From Puia sp963703355 (lineage in GTDB: Bacteria; Bacteroidota; Bacteroidia; Chitinophagales; Chitinophagaceae), in contig OY969813.1 of the NCBI GenBank assembly GCA_963703355.1, positions 2,294,001 through 2,358,000 on the forward strand: DNA of 64,000 nucleotides, written 5' to 3'. Under the pieces are notes generated by a model. The model had not been told where the DNA came from. It saw only the letters and a program-made list of their open reading frames with translations, and made no database searches. Below are positions 49,421 through 58,448 of this stretch, piece by piece; positions within the stretch are counted from its first letter, which is position 1, and every line of letters starts with the position of its first letter. The position numbers were made by a program, and so were the translations under genes.

Positions 49421-51523
49421 TTGAATAAACGACTCATACATATAGGTTTAGTTGGCAATCCAAACAGCGGAAAAAGTTCTCTTTTTAATGCACTCACGGG
49501 ACTTAATCAGAAAGTAGGAAACTTTCCGGGCGTAACGATCGACAAGAAAACCGGCTCCAGCGACCTGGGGGGTGGAAACCAGGCAAAAATTGTCGACCTG
49601 CCGGGTACGTACAGTCTCTACCCCAAAAGATCAGACGAATGGGTAACTTATAAAGTATTACTTCACCAGGACGATGAAGTCAGAGTGGATATGGTGATCC
49701 TGCTGGTGGACGCCAGCAATCTCAGAAGAAATCTCCTGTTTTGTTCCCAGATCATTGACCTCAAAATTCCCGTCGTAGTCGCACTCACAATGATGGATCT
49801 CGCTGCAAAAAAAGGGATTGAAGTAGATGTGAACGGTCTAGAAAGGGAGCTGGGAGTTCCTGTAGTTTCCGTCAATCCCCGGAAAAACAAAGGCATCGTC
49901 CAGCTGAAAAGAATCCTGTCCCAGCGCGCTCAACACCTGCATCAGGCACCGGTTCGGGACTTTATTCCAAACCGCGCACTGGCTGACGACGCCGTTTCCC
50001 AAATGCGACAGATGATGCCGGAAATCAGTGATTACAAAGCACTGCATTATCTGATCAATCATGAATCGTTTCACTTTACAAAGGATGCACATCATCGTAT
50101 TGAAAGTATTGAAGAAGTAAATCAGTTCAATCATACCCGAGTTCAGGCAGAAGAGATTCTGCAGCGGTACAACAGAATACGTCAGGTGATGCAACAAACC
50201 GTTTCAGAACCAGATCCCCTGCAAAAAACGTTGTTCACGGAAAGGCTGGATAACATTCTTATGCATCGCGTTTGGGGTTACGTTATTCTGCTTACCGTGC
50301 TCTTCTTTCTTTTTCAGTGTGTTTTCTGGCTTGCACAATTTCCCATGGACGGACTGGACTGGGCATTTACTAAAATGAGCACCTGGGTATCGGCCCAACT
50401 GCCGGATGGCTGGTTTCGGGATCTGATGGTAAACGGATTACTCGCAGGGCTCAGTGGTATTTTGGTTTTTATTCCACAGATCATGATTCTTTTCGGACTC
50501 ATCACTGTACTCGAAGACACGGGTTATATGGCACGTATCAGCTTTCTAACGGATAAGCTCATGCGTAAAGTGGGACTCAATGGAAAATCGGTGATGCCCA
50601 TGATCAGTGGATTCGCGTGTGCTGTACCGGCGATCATGAGCAGCAGGAATATTGAAAATAAAAAAGAACGTTTGCTCACCATACTTGTTACGCCGCTGAT
50701 GAGCTGCAGTGCCCGTTTACCGGTATACACTATGCTCATCGCACTGGTAATACCCAATCATAAAGTCTGGGGATTTTTTAACAGCCAGGGTCTGGTGATG
50801 ATGGGACTTTATCTCATGGGCATTGTTGCAGCACTGATCGTTTCTTATGTAGCGAAGAAATTTATTCATTCTACAGAAAAAAGCTTTTTCATTCTTGAGT
50901 TGCCAACATATCGCGCCCCGCGCTGGAAGAATGTGGCGATCACGATGGTTAGCAAAGCAAAAATATTTGTACGGGATGCCGGTAAAGTGATCATTGTTAT
51001 CAGTATGATTCTTTGGGGACTGAGTACCTACGGTCCTAAGGATCGAATGCATGCGGTTGCTGAAAAATATGCCAACACATCTGCTTCTGAGATAAAGGCA
51101 AAAAATGCAGCCTTACTGGAGAACTCTTATGCTGGTATTTTGGGCAGAACCATCGAACCTGTTATTAAACCGCTGGGCTACGATTGGAAAATAGGCATTG
51201 CGCTTATCACTTCTTTTGCTGCGCGGGAAGTTTTTATCGGCACGATGGCCACGTTATATAGTGTGGAAGGTGGCAAAAACGCGAACCCACAAACACTGAG
51301 AGAAAGAATGGCCTCTGCAAAAACAGATGAGGGAACAAAAGTATATACGCTGGCAACAGGTGTGTCGCTGATGATCTTTTACGCGTTCGCCATGCAATGC
51401 ATGAGTACACTCGCAGTCGTTAAACGTGAAACGCGTGGATGGAAATGGCCCATCATACAGCTATTGTATATGACAGGTCTCGCTTATGTGATGAGCTTTA
51501 TTGCGTATCAACTCCTCAAATAA
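49421..51523 (+). CDS. feoB: ferrous iron transport protein B
   Basis: 700 residues. G domain: GLVGNPNSGKSSLFNALTG (G1), NFPGVTIDKKTG (G2), VDLPGTYSLYP (G3), MMDL (G4). Core membrane domain: two Gate motifs (GFACAVPAIMSSRNIENKKERLLTILVTPLMSCSARLPVYTMLIA and KAKIFVRDAGKVIIVISMILWGLSTYG) and the FeoB_C block ALITSFAAREVFIG. Imports Fe(II). No feoA is adjacent. The start is TTG at 49421: a TAA lies two codons upstream in frame. A TAATTTTG promoter-like box at 49397-49404 would give a leader of about ten bases. A strong octamer hairpin follows. Confidence 0.96.
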   Translation: MNKRLIHIGLVGNPNSGKSSLFNALTGLNQKVGNFPGVTIDKKTGSSDLGGGNQAKIVDLPGTYSLYPKRSDEWVTYKVLLHQDDEVRVDMVILLVDASNLRRNLLFCSQIIDLKIPVVVALTMMDLAAKKGIEVDVNGLERELGVPVVSVNPRKNKGIVQLKRILSQRAQHLHQAPVRDFIPNRALADDAVSQMRQMMPEISDYKALHYLINHESFHFTKDAHHRIESIEEVNQFNHTRVQAEEILQRYNRIRQVMQQTVSEPDPLQKTLFTERLDNILMHRVWGYVILLTVLFFLFQCVFWLAQFPMDGLDWAFTKMSTWVSAQLPDGWFRDLMVNGLLAGLSGILVFIPQIMILFGLITVLEDTGYMARISFLTDKLMRKVGLNGKSVMPMISGFACAVPAIMSSRNIENKKERLLTILVTPLMSCSARLPVYTMLIALVIPNHKVWGFFNSQGLVMMGLYLMGIVAALIVSYVAKKFIHSTEKSFFILELPTYRAPRWKNVAITMVSKAKIFVRDAGKVIIVISMILWGLSTYGPKDRMHAVAEKYANTSASEIKAKNAALLENSYAGILGRTIEPVIKPLGYDWKIGIALITSFAAREVFIGTMATLYSVEGGKNANPQTLRERMASAKTDEGTKVYTLATGVSLMIFYAFAMQCMSTLAVVKRETRGWKWPIIQLLYMTGLAYVMSFIAYQLLK

Positions 51524-51530
51524 GTCTAAG

Positions 51531-51627
51531 AATATAGGAGTATAGGAGTATAGGAGTGTGGTAAAAACGCATTCCACTCCTATACTCCTATACTCCTATA
51601 CTCCTATACTCCTATACTCTCATACTT
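51531..51627 (+). repeat. octamer inverted repeat after feoB
   Basis: Left arm three GGAGTATA-type units (51538-51561, last GGAGTGTG); right arm five ACTCCTAT units then ACTCTCAT (51576-51623). The arms pair with one 2-nt bulge around a 12-nt loop, a probable terminator-like hairpin 15 nt past the feoB stop. Confidence 0.93.
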
Positions 51628-51647
51628 CTCGTGGCTTTTATTCTGAA

Positions 51648-51662
51648 CCCTCACACTCTCAC
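51648..51662 (-). repeat. short octamer array at the end of the MacB-like gene
   Basis: CCCTCAC then ACTCTCAC, 9 bp beyond the 3' end of the minus-strand permease gene; read from that gene it is GTGAGAGT. Confidence 0.5.
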
Positions 51663-51670
51663 AATACCTT

Positions 51671-54124
51671 CTATTCCGAACGTAGGCTCTTAATGGGGTT
51701 CGAAACCGCCGCTTTCACCGCCTGAAAACTGATAGTCATGAATGCAATCAGCACCGCGATAACTCCTGTTATAGCAAATACCCACCAGCCAATATGAATC
51801 CGGTAAGCATAATCCTGCAACCAGTTGTTCATAAAGTACCAGGCCAACGGTGACGCAATGACCAATGCTGTAAGTACCAATGTCAAAAAATCTTTGGAAA
51901 GCAATCTGACAATAGCGGGAACCGATGCGCCAAGCACTTTTCTGATTCCTATTTCCTTCTCACGATTAACTGCAGCCAGTGCGGCAAGGCCGAACAGTCC
52001 AAGACAGGCAAGAAAAATAGAAATGCCGCCAGCCCAACCGACAATGCTACTCCATCTTTCTTCTGATTTATAAAAGCGATTCAGATCTTCATCAAGAAAA
52101 CTATATTTAAATGGCAACCCGCCGGCAATTTCTTTCCATTTTGATTCCAACAGCGCAAGGGAAGGAGCGGGATCCCCGGGGCGAATTCTCACAAAAAATT
52201 TATCCGGCGGGAAATTCGCATCCATGTTGAACAACTGTGGCCTCACAGCGCGCGTAAGCGATTCAAAATTGAAGTCCTTTGTCACCCCAATCACCGTCTT
52301 TATTTTATTCCCACGCCCGCTGAACTGTTTACCAATGGCTTTATCCGGAGTTAATCCAAGTATAGTGCTGGCCAGCGTTTCATTGATAATCACCGATTCG
52401 GTACTGTCACTGGCAATAGAAACATCAAAATTACGACCTGCTAATAAACGCATTCCCATCAAAGCCAGGTAATGCTGATCAATTGGATATTCAATGGAAC
52501 CAAATTTCTTATCTCCATAACTATAAACTTCACCCATTTGACCCTGACCTTCTCCCAGACCGATGGAAGAACCCGCCACACCTAATATCTCTCTATCAGA
52601 TTGTAATGATTGTCTGAATAAAGGCAATATTTTTTTAGCATCAGTGCCATCTGCATTGATCACGATCACATTTTCCTTTGTCAAACCAAGATTTTTGTTG
52701 CGCAGAAAATGCAGTTGCCTGAATATAATCAATGTCGAAATAATTAATCCGATAGAAAGGATAAACTGGAAGGTCACCAGCGACTTCGTAAAATAATTGG
52801 CGCCTCCCAATTTGATTTTGCTTTTCAATACTTCAACGGGTCTGAATCCGGATAATATCAGCGCAGGGTAACTACCAGCCACCACCCCAACAACCGCTAT
52901 CAGAATCATCATTATCCAGATTAACTGGGGAAACTGAGAGAATGAAAAACTCAGCGATCTGTTGCATAGCTGATTAAAAAATGGCAATAGCAAATTTGCA
53001 AGTAAAATGCCGAGCATTCCGGAAAGAACACTCAGCAACATGGATTCCGTAAGAAATTGAAATATCAATTTATTCCTTCCGCTGCCGATCACTTTTCGTA
53101 CGCCCACTTCTTTCGCCCTGCCCGCGGAACGACCAATGGCCAAAGTAGTAAAATTGATACAGGCGATTAATAATATGCCGCCGGCGATTCCAATTAATAT
53201 CCATAGATTTTTGGGATTCGTAGTGCTGCCCGGAGGACCTGAATCCACATTTACTGCGGTATGCATTTCCTGTATCGGCTGGAGTTTAAAACTAATAGGA
53301 TAAGGACCTTTACCGTCCCACCTGCCCAATTTTATCATCTGGGCTTCTTCATCTGCATAGTATTTATGACGAAAAACAGCGAGTTGTTTTTGATCGTTCA
53401 TCAACTGACTACCTTTTTTCAAAAGCACATACGTTTCAATACCGATCGTCATATTCCAGTTGTCTGCACTCGCCTTCCCATCTTCGGTTGTAAGCACATA
53501 GTCAAAATTTCCAAGTATATTAAATTGTATGGAAGAAGTAGTTGGAATATTTTCAACAACGCCGCCAACCTTGAACACTTCAAACCGATCCTGATGGTCA
53601 TCCATTTTCATTTCGATTCTTTTTCCAACCACATCGGTTCCTCCAAATAACTGTATTGCTTTATCTCTGGTTATAATTATATCATGCACATCTTTTAATG
53701 CATACTCAGGTTTACCCGCAATGAACTTAAATGAGAATATTTCAGGGAATTGCGGATCAGCAAAAGAAATCGATGAGCGGGTTACCTTATTGTCCACTTT
53801 TATAAAATGTTCTCCCCATCCTCCCTGAAAACGTACAAAATCTTCAACGCCTGGCAGATCCTTTTTCATCGCCGGACCCACAGGCGTGAATGATGATGCA
53901 TCACCACCCGGCTCACGATCCTTGTCACCGGCATACCATCCTATCACGCGAAAAATTTGATGGCCGTTTTTATGGAAACCGTCATAGTTTAACTCATTTA
54001 CAGAATATAAAAGGAAAAGACTGAAACAGGCGATGCCAACCGATAATCCAAATACATTTATGAAAGCAAGGACTTTTTGTCGCGAGAGGTTCCGCACAGC
54101 AATTTTAATGTAATGGAGAATCAT
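51671..54124 (-). CDS. MacB-like ABC transporter permease (FtsX domains)
   Basis: 817 residues. Four helices in each half. N-terminal helix VLAFINVFGLSVGIACFSLFLLY, a 220-residue periplasmic MacB_PCD domain, FtsX half 1 (GGILLIACINFTTLAIGRSAGRAKEVGVRKVIGSGRNKLIFQFLTESMLL), a second periplasmic part, and FtsX half 2 (FGLAALAAVNREKEIGIRKVLGASVPAIVRLLSKDF). It is the permease of a mechanotransmission-type transporter that exports a peptide, toxin or lipid-linked cargo. The ATPase is not adjacent. It is divergent to 56003-58378, with the IS element between. Confidence 0.93.
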   Translation of the reverse strand: MILHYIKIAVRNLSRQKVLAFINVFGLSVGIACFSLFLLYSVNELNYDGFHKNGHQIFRVIGWYAGDKDREPGGDASSFTPVGPAMKKDLPGVEDFVRFQGGWGEHFIKVDNKVTRSSISFADPQFPEIFSFKFIAGKPEYALKDVHDIIITRDKAIQLFGGTDVVGKRIEMKMDDHQDRFEVFKVGGVVENIPTTSSIQFNILGNFDYVLTTEDGKASADNWNMTIGIETYVLLKKGSQLMNDQKQLAVFRHKYYADEEAQMIKLGRWDGKGPYPISFKLQPIQEMHTAVNVDSGPPGSTTNPKNLWILIGIAGGILLIACINFTTLAIGRSAGRAKEVGVRKVIGSGRNKLIFQFLTESMLLSVLSGMLGILLANLLLPFFNQLCNRSLSFSFSQFPQLIWIMMILIAVVGVVAGSYPALILSGFRPVEVLKSKIKLGGANYFTKSLVTFQFILSIGLIISTLIIFRQLHFLRNKNLGLTKENVIVINADGTDAKKILPLFRQSLQSDREILGVAGSSIGLGEGQGQMGEVYSYGDKKFGSIEYPIDQHYLALMGMRLLAGRNFDVSIASDSTESVIINETLASTILGLTPDKAIGKQFSGRGNKIKTVIGVTKDFNFESLTRAVRPQLFNMDANFPPDKFFVRIRPGDPAPSLALLESKWKEIAGGLPFKYSFLDEDLNRFYKSEERWSSIVGWAGGISIFLACLGLFGLAALAAVNREKEIGIRKVLGASVPAIVRLLSKDFLTLVLTALVIASPLAWYFMNNWLQDYAYRIHIGWWVFAITGVIAVLIAFMTISFQAVKAAVSNPIKSLRSE

Positions 54125-54134
54125 GGTACTTTTT

Positions 54135-54244
54135 AATTATGAATTATGGATTATGAGTTATGGGTTATGGGTTTACATGTCATTCCCACACTCTCACACT
54201 CTCACACTTGCTTTAGGCCTTCGGCTTTAACCCTTAAGCCTTGG
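54135..54244 (-). repeat. composite array: TTATG heptamers, ACTCTCAC octamers, GCCTT heptamers
   Basis: AATTATG twice, GATTATG, AGTTATG, GGTTATG, GGTTTAC (54135-54176), then ACTCTCAC twice (54190-54205), then GCTTTAG, GCCTTCG, GCTTTAA, CCCTTAA, GCCTTGG (54210-54244), three different arrays end to end. It lies in the 5' region of the MacB-like gene. Confidence 0.88.
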
Positions 54245-54568
54245 AGCTCCAAATACATGCCGGAAAGACCGCCCATTTATTTTTCAGTTGAGCGAATACG
54301 AATTATTTCGTTTATGTAAAAACCAAGTGTTGCTGTAAAACAATTAATTATCTTAATAAAAGGAAAATGAGCAGGTTGCGAAAATTCAGAAAATAAAATG
54401 GGTTAACCCTTTTCTTCGAGATTCTTTCCAATAGTTGAAGGCGTTATCTGTATCATAACCGTACAGTCATGTATCAAAAACGATTGGTTCTGCCCGCACG
54501 TCGAAGAACACCTGTTGAAAATCAGGCATTTTTTAACGGCACAGCTTTGGCGAGATGAGATTGGAAAA
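54245..54568. other. non-repetitive gap between divergent permease genes
   Basis: No gene. Contains two TGTATCA-type sites (54449-54458 and 54470-54479) and the related sequence CTGTATCATAACCGTACAG, close to the one at 61399-61417. Confidence 0.5.
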
Positions 54569-54613
54569 GTATAAGAGTACAAGAGTATAAGAGTATAAGA
54601 ATGTCACCCATAA
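54569..54613. repeat. octamer array GTATAAGA and left IS target repeat
   Basis: Four units (GTATAAGA, GTACAAGA, GTATAAGA twice, 54569-54600) then ATGTCACCCATAA (54601-54613), the left copy of the 13-bp target duplication. The last seven bases CCCATAA are the first heptamer of the array on the other side of the element. Confidence 0.85.
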
Positions 54614-54667
54614 TTGTCTTGTCCTGAAATAAGTGGACAGATTTTTAACAAGAATCTGACACAAACC

Positions 54668-55063
54668 ATGACAACAAGATCAAAAGTACTGATTAGGTAC
54701 AGTATTAGCTTTAAGCAGAAAGTAGTCCGGGAAGTTGAAAAAGGAGCGAGCTTTGTAGAGATCCGCAGGCGTTATGATATTAAAGGCGGCGGTACGATTC
54801 AAAAATGGGTGAAGCAATTTGGGAAAAACCATTTATTAAATCAGATAGTACGAATAGAAATGAAAGGGGAAAAAGACAGGGTAAAGGAACTTGAAGAAGA
54901 AGTAAAGCGCTTGAAGATAGCACTGGCAGACGCTACCATGGCCAAGGATCTGCTGGGAACCCTGGTGGAGGTTGCAAACAGGCACTATAAAACGGATTTA
55001 AAAAAAAATTTCGGACACAAGCCATTCAGGAAAACAGACAAACCCGAAAAAGGTACGCCTTAG
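54668..55063 (+). CDS. IS3 transposase OrfA (HTH_Tnp_1)
   Basis: 131 residues. FKQKVVREVEKGASFVEIRRRYDIKGGGTIQKWVKQFG is the HTH_Tnp_1 helix-turn-helix; EKDRVKELEEEVKRLKIALADATMAKDLL is the leucine-zipper. OrfA binds the inverted repeats and regulates transposition. ATG at 54668 is preferred over the upstream TTG in the terminal repeat. An A9 run at 55000-55008 near the 3' end allows the -1 shift into OrfB. Confidence 0.93.
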   Translation: MTTRSKVLIRYSISFKQKVVREVEKGASFVEIRRRYDIKGGGTIQKWVKQFGKNHLLNQIVRIEMKGEKDRVKELEEEVKRLKIALADATMAKDLLGTLVEVANRHYKTDLKKNFGHKPFRKTDKPEKGTP

Positions 55064-55871
55064 AAAAAGTTTGCAGATTCTTTCATTATGGCCGTTCCGG
55101 ATATTATAAAGCGCTAAAGGAACAAACAAAGGTTGAGGTTGCTGAAAGTGTTGTTGTTCAGTTGGTTCACAGACAGAGAAGATGCCAGCCGCGGCTGGGC
55201 GGAAAGAAATTATTTAAACTGCTGAACGAAGATTTACAGCAGCTGCAAAGAAGTATAGGCCGCGATAAGTTCTTTGATATTTTAAGGAATAAAGACTTGC
55301 TGGTAAAGAGAAAAAAGAAGTTCCAGCGGACAACGAACAGCTATCACCGGTTTAGGAAGTATAAAAACTGTTTTAAAGATAAAAAGCTTACAGCTCCCCA
55401 CCAGGCCTGGGTCAGCGATATAACTTATATCAGAACCAGAAAAAAGTTCGTCTATCTTTTTCTAATAACAGACGCCTACTCCAGGATGATTGTTGGCTGG
55501 AAGTTATCAGATAGTCTGGCCATAGAAAGCGCCATGGAAGCGCTTTCTATGGCTATCAGGCAATGTCCAAAAACGGAAAGTGTAATACACCATTCTGACC
55601 GTGGCTTCCAATATTGTTGTCCAAAATATGAAAAGCTTTTACTCGACAATCAAATGATGATCAGCATGACTGAAGAAAATCATTGTTATGAAATGCAATG
55701 GCTGAAAGAGTAAATGGAATCCTCAAAGACGAATTTTTACTCGATGAAGAGATGACTGATTTTAAAACAACGAAAAAGGCTGTAAAGCAGGCAATCGAAA
55801 CTTATAATACAAAACGACCCCACTGGTCACTGGGATTAAAAATACCTTCTCAAATACATACGGCAGCTTAA
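54991..55871 (+). pseudogene. IS3 transposase OrfB (rve), frameshifted before catalytic Glu
   Basis: The frame -1 to OrfA is open from 54991. HTH_21-like start (RYALEKVCRFFHYGRSGYYKAL), then the rve domain: WVSDITYIRT (first Asp), VIHHSDRGFQY (second Asp). The frame reaches TYMTEENHCYEMQW-stop at 55713, but in the next frame NAMAERVNGILKDEF continues to a stop at 55871 with the catalytic Glu (55704-55706) and RPHWSLG-type end. One A is missing near 55690-55694. Either the transposase is dead or the base is a sequence error. Confidence 0.88.
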
Positions 55872-55950
55872 AAACCTTAAAAATCTATGAATAAGTCTGA
55901 ATATAAATAAAAGTAAATTGTCCACTTTTTTTAGGACGTGACAAATGTCA

Positions 55951-55998
55951 CCCATAACCCATAGCTCATAACTCATAACCCATATCTCATAATTATAA
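55951..55998. repeat. heptamer array CCCATAA/CTCATAA, interrupted by the IS element
   Basis: In-phase units CCCATAA, CCCATAG, CTCATAA twice, CCCATAT, CTCATAA (55951-55992), then TTATAAAG and the permease ATG at 56003. The first unit is part of the IS target duplication, so the element jumped into or at the edge of the array. Confidence 0.9.
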
Positions 55999-56002
55999 AG
56001 AC

Positions 56003-58378
56003 ATGTTCAAAAACTACTGGACTATCATCCTCAGAAATCTTTGGAATAACAAGTTATATTCCATCGTCAATATTGTAAGTCTGGCTGTGGGCATCGCCTC
56101 GATCGTCTGGGGCTTTCAAACATACCGTAACAGTTTTAGCTATAATAATTTCCACAAGGATCAACAATCCATTTTTCGTGTACTCACCAGAGTGCAGGGC
56201 AACGACAACCTGAAGGGTTATTGTCCTGAATACCTGTCTGTCATGGCAAAGAATGATTTCCCAGGCATAAAAGAAACGGTGCGATGGGACAGTCGCGGAC
56301 TGAATGTAAAAGCAGAAGGAAACGATCCCTTTGAAGCACAGGCCCATTTTACCGATCCGCAATTTTTTGATTTATTCAATTTCCCATTGGTGCGCGGAAC
56401 CAACACCCTGGCCGACAAATCCACCGTGTTGATTACACAGAGCGCGGCAAAGAAATTCTTTGGGGATGCTGATCCGCTCGGGAAAACACTCAGTTTCTAT
56501 TCTGATGAATCCTTCAAAATGCCACTCAAAGTAACCGGCATCCTGAAGGACCCGCCACTCACTTCTTCATTCCAATTCGAAATAATTACCAACAACGATA
56601 ATCAGCTAAAGGAAGACGGTTCGCGGATAAAAACTGATAGCTGGGAATGGCTTTCCGATGCGGTGTTTGTAAAATTGTCGAACCCTGCTGATGCACCCGG
56701 ATTGGCACGAGATTTTGAAAAATACGCTCAGTTGCAGCATTCCGCAAGGCCGGATATCCAAATCAAATCCTTTGCACTCGATCCACTCTCAAACGTGCTC
56801 AATGAGCATGGAGTGGAGAACAATTCGCTGTATCGCCGCCCTGATGATTCTGCTACATATGGTCCGTTGGTATTGGCCATTCTGATCCTGCTTTCTGCTT
56901 GTCTGAATTTTGCAAATACATCCGTGGCACAAAGCAATCGCCGGTTGAAGGAAATGGGTGTACGCAAAGTAATGGGCAGCTCTTTGAATCAAATTATATT
57001 CCAGCAACTGATGGAGTGCGCGGTGATTGTGTTGCTTGCCATATTATTATCGATAGTGATCAACAATTTCTGGCTGCCAACCTTTAGCAGTATGTTCAGT
57101 CATTTAAAAATTGAAGCGCATTATTTGAGTGATTATCCATTGCTTACTTTCCTGGGAATCATTTTTATAATCGTGACATTACTTGCTGGAGCTTATCCCG
57201 CTTTTTACATCAGCAGATTTAATGCAACAAATATATTCAGGGGTTCCATAAAATTTGGCGGTAGTAATCTTTTTTCTCGCGTTTTACTGGGATTGCAGGT
57301 TGCGATTTCGTTCATTACGGTGATCGCCGGCGTAGCTTTTTCCCGGAATTCAACTTTTCAAAGTAAGTATGACTATGGCTATCAAAAAGCAAATGTGATT
57401 GGTGTGGATCTGCAAAATGAATCTGCTTATATCCCCGCCCGTGACGCATTCAGTCAAATACAGGGCATTGATAAACTGGCCGGCACCGTCAGTAATATTG
57501 GTTTCTCCTATAACAATCGGTCTTTTGAAGCAAAGGGAATAAAAAATGAAGCCATATTTCTGCAGACCGGTGACAATTATATAGATCTGATGAGGTTAAA
57601 ATTAATAGCAGGCAGAAATTTTATTCCAGACAGCAAAAGCGATATTGGGAAATCAATCATCATCAATGAAAAACTTGCATTCCTGTTTGGCTGGAAACCG
57701 GATGAAGCCATCGGCAAACAGATAAAACCGAGCGACTCAACCTCCTACTCCATTGTTGGTGTGTTGAAAGATTTTACTCAGGAAACGCTGTTTGATCCCA
57801 TTCAACCCGTTGCAATGGCACTTGTGAGTCCGGAGAAATATTCCAGAATAATCATCAGAGCTAAACCAGGCATGCTCGGCAGTGTTTTTTCTGGCGTTAA
57901 ATCAGCATGGTTAAAACTTTATCCCGGTAAACCTTTCAGAGGTTACTACCAGGATGAACTGGATGCTCAGGCAGCCAACGTAAATGAAAGTGTGGCAACC
58001 ATATTCCGGTGGTTTGCACTCATCTCCGTACTCATGGCCGCAACAAGTATGTTCGCGCTGGTTTCCCTGAATGTGTTGAAAAAATCAAAAGAGATCGCTA
58101 TCAGAAAAGTCGTGGGAGCGGAAGACCATCATATTTTTTCTCTTGTGATGAAAGGCTATACATGGATCATTCTATTATCGGCTGCCCTTGGGTGTTATGG
58201 TGGCTATGCCCTTTCAAAACTGTTAATGGATATGATATTCCGGATCAATGCGGGCGTCAGTTCATCTTCACTTATTATTTCATTTGTAGGTGTGCTTGTC
58301 ATATGCGGACTCACAATCGGCGTGAGAGTATGGATGGTTCTACGAACAAAAGCCACTGATGCACTTAAGGCAAATTAA
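56003..58378 (+). CDS. MacB-like ABC transporter permease (FtsX domains)
   Basis: 791 residues, same architecture as 51671-54124: first helix LYSIVNIVSLAVGIASIVWGFQ, MacB_PCD loop, FtsX half 1 (YGPLVLAILILLSACLNFANTSVAQSNRRLKEMGVRKVMGSSLNQIIFQQLMECAVIV), second loop, FtsX half 2 (LMAATSMFALVSLNVLKKSKEIAIRKVVGAEDHHIFSLVMKGYTWIIL). It lacks the second-half FGLAALAA motif of its neighbour, using SMFALVS instead. Cargo unknown. It begins immediately after a heptamer array. Confidence 0.92.
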   Translation: MFKNYWTIILRNLWNNKLYSIVNIVSLAVGIASIVWGFQTYRNSFSYNNFHKDQQSIFRVLTRVQGNDNLKGYCPEYLSVMAKNDFPGIKETVRWDSRGLNVKAEGNDPFEAQAHFTDPQFFDLFNFPLVRGTNTLADKSTVLITQSAAKKFFGDADPLGKTLSFYSDESFKMPLKVTGILKDPPLTSSFQFEIITNNDNQLKEDGSRIKTDSWEWLSDAVFVKLSNPADAPGLARDFEKYAQLQHSARPDIQIKSFALDPLSNVLNEHGVENNSLYRRPDDSATYGPLVLAILILLSACLNFANTSVAQSNRRLKEMGVRKVMGSSLNQIIFQQLMECAVIVLLAILLSIVINNFWLPTFSSMFSHLKIEAHYLSDYPLLTFLGIIFIIVTLLAGAYPAFYISRFNATNIFRGSIKFGGSNLFSRVLLGLQVAISFITVIAGVAFSRNSTFQSKYDYGYQKANVIGVDLQNESAYIPARDAFSQIQGIDKLAGTVSNIGFSYNNRSFEAKGIKNEAIFLQTGDNYIDLMRLKLIAGRNFIPDSKSDIGKSIIINEKLAFLFGWKPDEAIGKQIKPSDSTSYSIVGVLKDFTQETLFDPIQPVAMALVSPEKYSRIIIRAKPGMLGSVFSGVKSAWLKLYPGKPFRGYYQDELDAQAANVNESVATIFRWFALISVLMAATSMFALVSLNVLKKSKEIAIRKVVGAEDHHIFSLVMKGYTWIILLSAALGCYGGYALSKLLMDMIFRINAGVSSSSLIISFVGVLVICGLTIGVRVWMVLRTKATDALKAN

Positions 58379-58380
58379 TT

Positions 58381-58448
58381 GGGTTATGAGTTATATATTA
58401 TGACTAACCGACACCCTATAACCCATATCCCATATCCCATAACTCATA
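58381..58448. repeat. heptamer inverted repeat TTATGRG between convergent genes
   Basis: Left GGGTTAT, GAGTTAT, ATATTAT (58381-58401); right ACCCATA, TCCCATA twice, ACTCATA (58421-58448). The stop codon (TGA) of the methyltransferase gene is inside the right arm (complement 58444-58446); the permease TAA is just before the left arm. Confidence 0.88.

Larger units (their letters stand above)
54614..55944 (+). mobile_element. IS3-type insertion sequence, about 1331 bp
   Basis: Terminal inverted repeats: left TTGTC(TT)GTCCT(G)AA, right (complement) TTGTC(AC)GTCCT(A)AA, both followed by AAGTGGACA. Two overlapping ORFs in the IS3 order with a -1 shift. It is flanked by a 13-bp direct repeat ATGTCACCCATAA (54601-54613 and 55945-55957), much longer than the 3-5 bp usual in IS3. 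The second ORF carries a frameshift, so the element is probably immobile. Confidence 0.92.

Noticed and set aside
54448..54466. Sigma-54 promoter upstream of the minus-strand permease
   Set aside because: The -24 GG and -12 GC are both imperfect, so only a shared motif is reported.
54614..55944. IS481-type element
   Set aside because: IS481 can make longer target duplications, but this element has two ORFs with a -1 frameshift site, the IS3 organisation.
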